This document shows, piece by piece, positions 62,967 through 64,000 of a stretch of 64,000 nucleotides of DNA. The number at the start of each line of letters is the position of its first letter. Position 1 is the stretch's first letter. The stretch is taken from assembly GCF_027924565.1 (NCBI RefSeq), contig NZ_AP027041.1:2542001-2606000 (forward strand), read 5' to 3'. Position numbers and translations under genes: made by a program. The notes under the pieces are model-generated. The model had not been told where the DNA came from and did not search any database. It worked only from the letters and a program-made list of their open reading frames with translations. The stretch comes from Lysobacter auxotrophicus (GTDB lineage: Bacteria > Pseudomonadota > Gammaproteobacteria > Xanthomonadales > Xanthomonadaceae).

Positions 62967-63860
62967 ATGAAGTCCTCCGTCCGCATCGTCGAAGTCGGCC
63001 CGCGCGACGGGTTGCAGAACGAAAAGGCGACGATAGCGACCGCCGACAAGATCGAGCTGATCGACCGGCTGTCCGACACCGGCCTCCGCAGCATCGAGGC
63101 GACGAGTTTCGTCAGCCCGAAATGGGTGCCGCAGCTGGCCGACGCGGCGGACGTATTCGCCGGCATCCAGCGCAGACCCGGCGTGCGCTATCCCGTGCTG
63201 GTGCCGAACGAACAGGGTTACGAACGCGCCCGCGCGGTTGGCGTGGACGAGATCGCCGTGTTCACCGCGGCGTCGGAGGCGTTCAACCGCAAGAACATCA
63301 ACGCCTCCATCGACGAGTCGCTGCAACGCTTCGCGCCGGTGATGGAACGCGCGCGCGCCGACGGCGTCGCCGTGCGCGGTTATGTCTCCACCGTGCTCGG
63401 ATGCCCCTATCAGGGCGAGGTGCCGCTCACCGACGTGGTGCGCGTCGCGCGTGCGCTGCACGAGATGGGCTGCTACGAGGTCTCCCTCGGCGACACCATC
63501 GGCGTCGGCACGCCGGGCAAGGCGCGCGCGATGCTGCTCGCGGTCGCGTCCGAAGTGCCGGTCAACGCGCTCGCCGTGCACTTCCACGACACCTACGGAC
63601 AGGCGCTCGCCAACGTGCTCGCGTGCCTGGAGGAAGGCGTGGCGGTGGTGGACGCCGCGGTGTCCGGCACCGGCGGGTGCCCGTACGCCAAGGGCGCGAG
63701 CGGCAACGTGGCGACCGAGGACGTCGTGTACATGCTGCACGGCCTCGGCATCGAGACCGGTATCGACCTGCCCAGACTCGCCGACACCGGCCGGTGGCTC
63801 GCCTCGAAACTCGGGCGCGAAACCGGCAGCAAGGTCGGCAAGGCACTGACCACCACCTGA
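62967..63860 (+). CDS. Hydroxymethylglutaryl-CoA lyase
   Basis: A 297-residue TIM-barrel lyase. The start IVEVGPRDGLQNEK holds metal and substrate ligands, SFVSPKWVPQLADA follows, the signature VSTVLGCPYQGEV has the conserved Cys-Pro, and HFHDTYGQALANVL holds the metal-binding His-x-His. SGTGGCPYAKGASGN has the active-site Cys. It cleaves HMG-CoA to acetyl-CoA and acetoacetate, the last leucine-pathway step. An in-frame ATG at 62952 overlaps the previous stop (ATGA); the ATG at 62967 has GAGG nine bases upstream. Confidence 0.94.
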   Translation: MKSSVRIVEVGPRDGLQNEKATIATADKIELIDRLSDTGLRSIEATSFVSPKWVPQLADAADVFAGIQRRPGVRYPVLVPNEQGYERARAVGVDEIAVFTAASEAFNRKNINASIDESLQRFAPVMERARADGVAVRGYVSTVLGCPYQGEVPLTDVVRVARALHEMGCYEVSLGDTIGVGTPGKARAMLLAVASEVPVNALAVHFHDTYGQALANVLACLEEGVAVVDAAVSGTGGCPYAKGASGNVATEDVVYMLHGLGIETGIDLPRLADTGRWLASKLGRETGSKVGKALTTT

Positions 63861-63873
63861 CCGGTCGACCACA

Positions 63874-64000
63874 TGAAGCGACGCACGCCCGCGCAGGACA
63901 CCGCCCCGCCCACTCCGGCGGACGCGACTTCCACGCTGGCGGCGTTGCAGGAGGCGGCCCGCGACGAGGCCCTTCCCGCCGCAACGCGCGAACTGCTGCT
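63874..64000 (+). CDS. Partial protein, hypothetical (runs off the window)
   Basis: The first 42 codons of a gene that continues past the window edge: MKRRTPAQDTAPPTPADATS, TLAALQEAARDEALPAATRE. The start is close to the HMG-CoA lyase stop (13 bases), so it may belong to the same transcript. Too short to identify. Confidence 0.5.

Overview
The window reads as chromosomal DNA of a high-GC gammaproteobacterium of the Xanthomonadaceae, most likely Lysobacter or a close relative. The grounds are very GC-rich codons, a scattered leucine/isovalerate catabolic gene set with a fused isobutyryl-CoA mutase and leucine dehydrogenase, a secreted chitinase, several Tat-exported enzymes, and families of intergenic hairpin repeats (CCCCTCTCCC...GGGAGAGGGG, GTCATCCCGGCGAAGGCCGGGA, TGTAGCCCGGGTAAGCG) of the kind scattered through such genomes. 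The genus is an inference; no rRNA or tRNA gene was found in the window.

Layout. 0-3.2 kb: the tail of an exopolysaccharide locus (EpsG-like polymerase, YdcF/DUF218 protein, Wza-type export lipoprotein) closed by a strong terminator. 3.3-13.3 kb: housekeeping and stress genes (GST, VOC protein, SDR, MscS channel, TerC preceded by a probable manganese riboswitch) and a divergent signalling pair (MASE4-like/PAS/HWE histidine kinase and a single-domain response regulator), then a PLP decarboxylase. 13.3-25 kb: antiporter, serine hydrolase, BON, extensin, GGDEF and peroxiredoxin genes separated by three large blocks of composite intergenic repeats. 25-36 kb: envelope and secreted enzymes (DUF4136 protein, GH18 chitinase, Gfo/Idh/MocA oxidoreductase, M14 metallopeptidase, TPR protein, Tat-exported epimerase) and a compact operon whose genes overlap by 1-4 bases (Mrr nuclease with a C-terminal membrane anchor, micro-ORF, membrane protein, COQ7-like protein).

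36.1-39.0 kb is a visibly lower-GC island. It holds a zinc-finger Mrr-type nuclease whose 3' end runs antisense into a remnant of a DUF2188 gene, and a two-gene operon with a 4-base ATGA overlap: an ABC/OLD-like AAA ATPase and a protein that looks like a PIN nuclease followed by a membrane segment. This is the best candidate in the window for an undescribed, probably defence-type, system.

39-64 kb is dominated by branched-chain amino acid breakdown: IcmF (with isobutyryl-CoA-mutase-type active-site residues), leucine dehydrogenase, isovaleryl-CoA dehydrogenase, thiolase, methylcrotonyl-CoA carboxylase beta and alpha subunits, methylglutaconyl-CoA hydratase and HMG-CoA lyase. Together they would take leucine to acetyl-CoA and acetoacetate. 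These genes are interleaved with unrelated ones: alpha-carbonic anhydrase, a lipoprotein-type subtilisin autotransporter, two Ala-rich lipoproteins, a bactofilin with a zinc-ribbon partner, and a feoA-feoB-Cys-rich operon behind a Fur box. Coordinates and starts were judged by reading; no database search was run.
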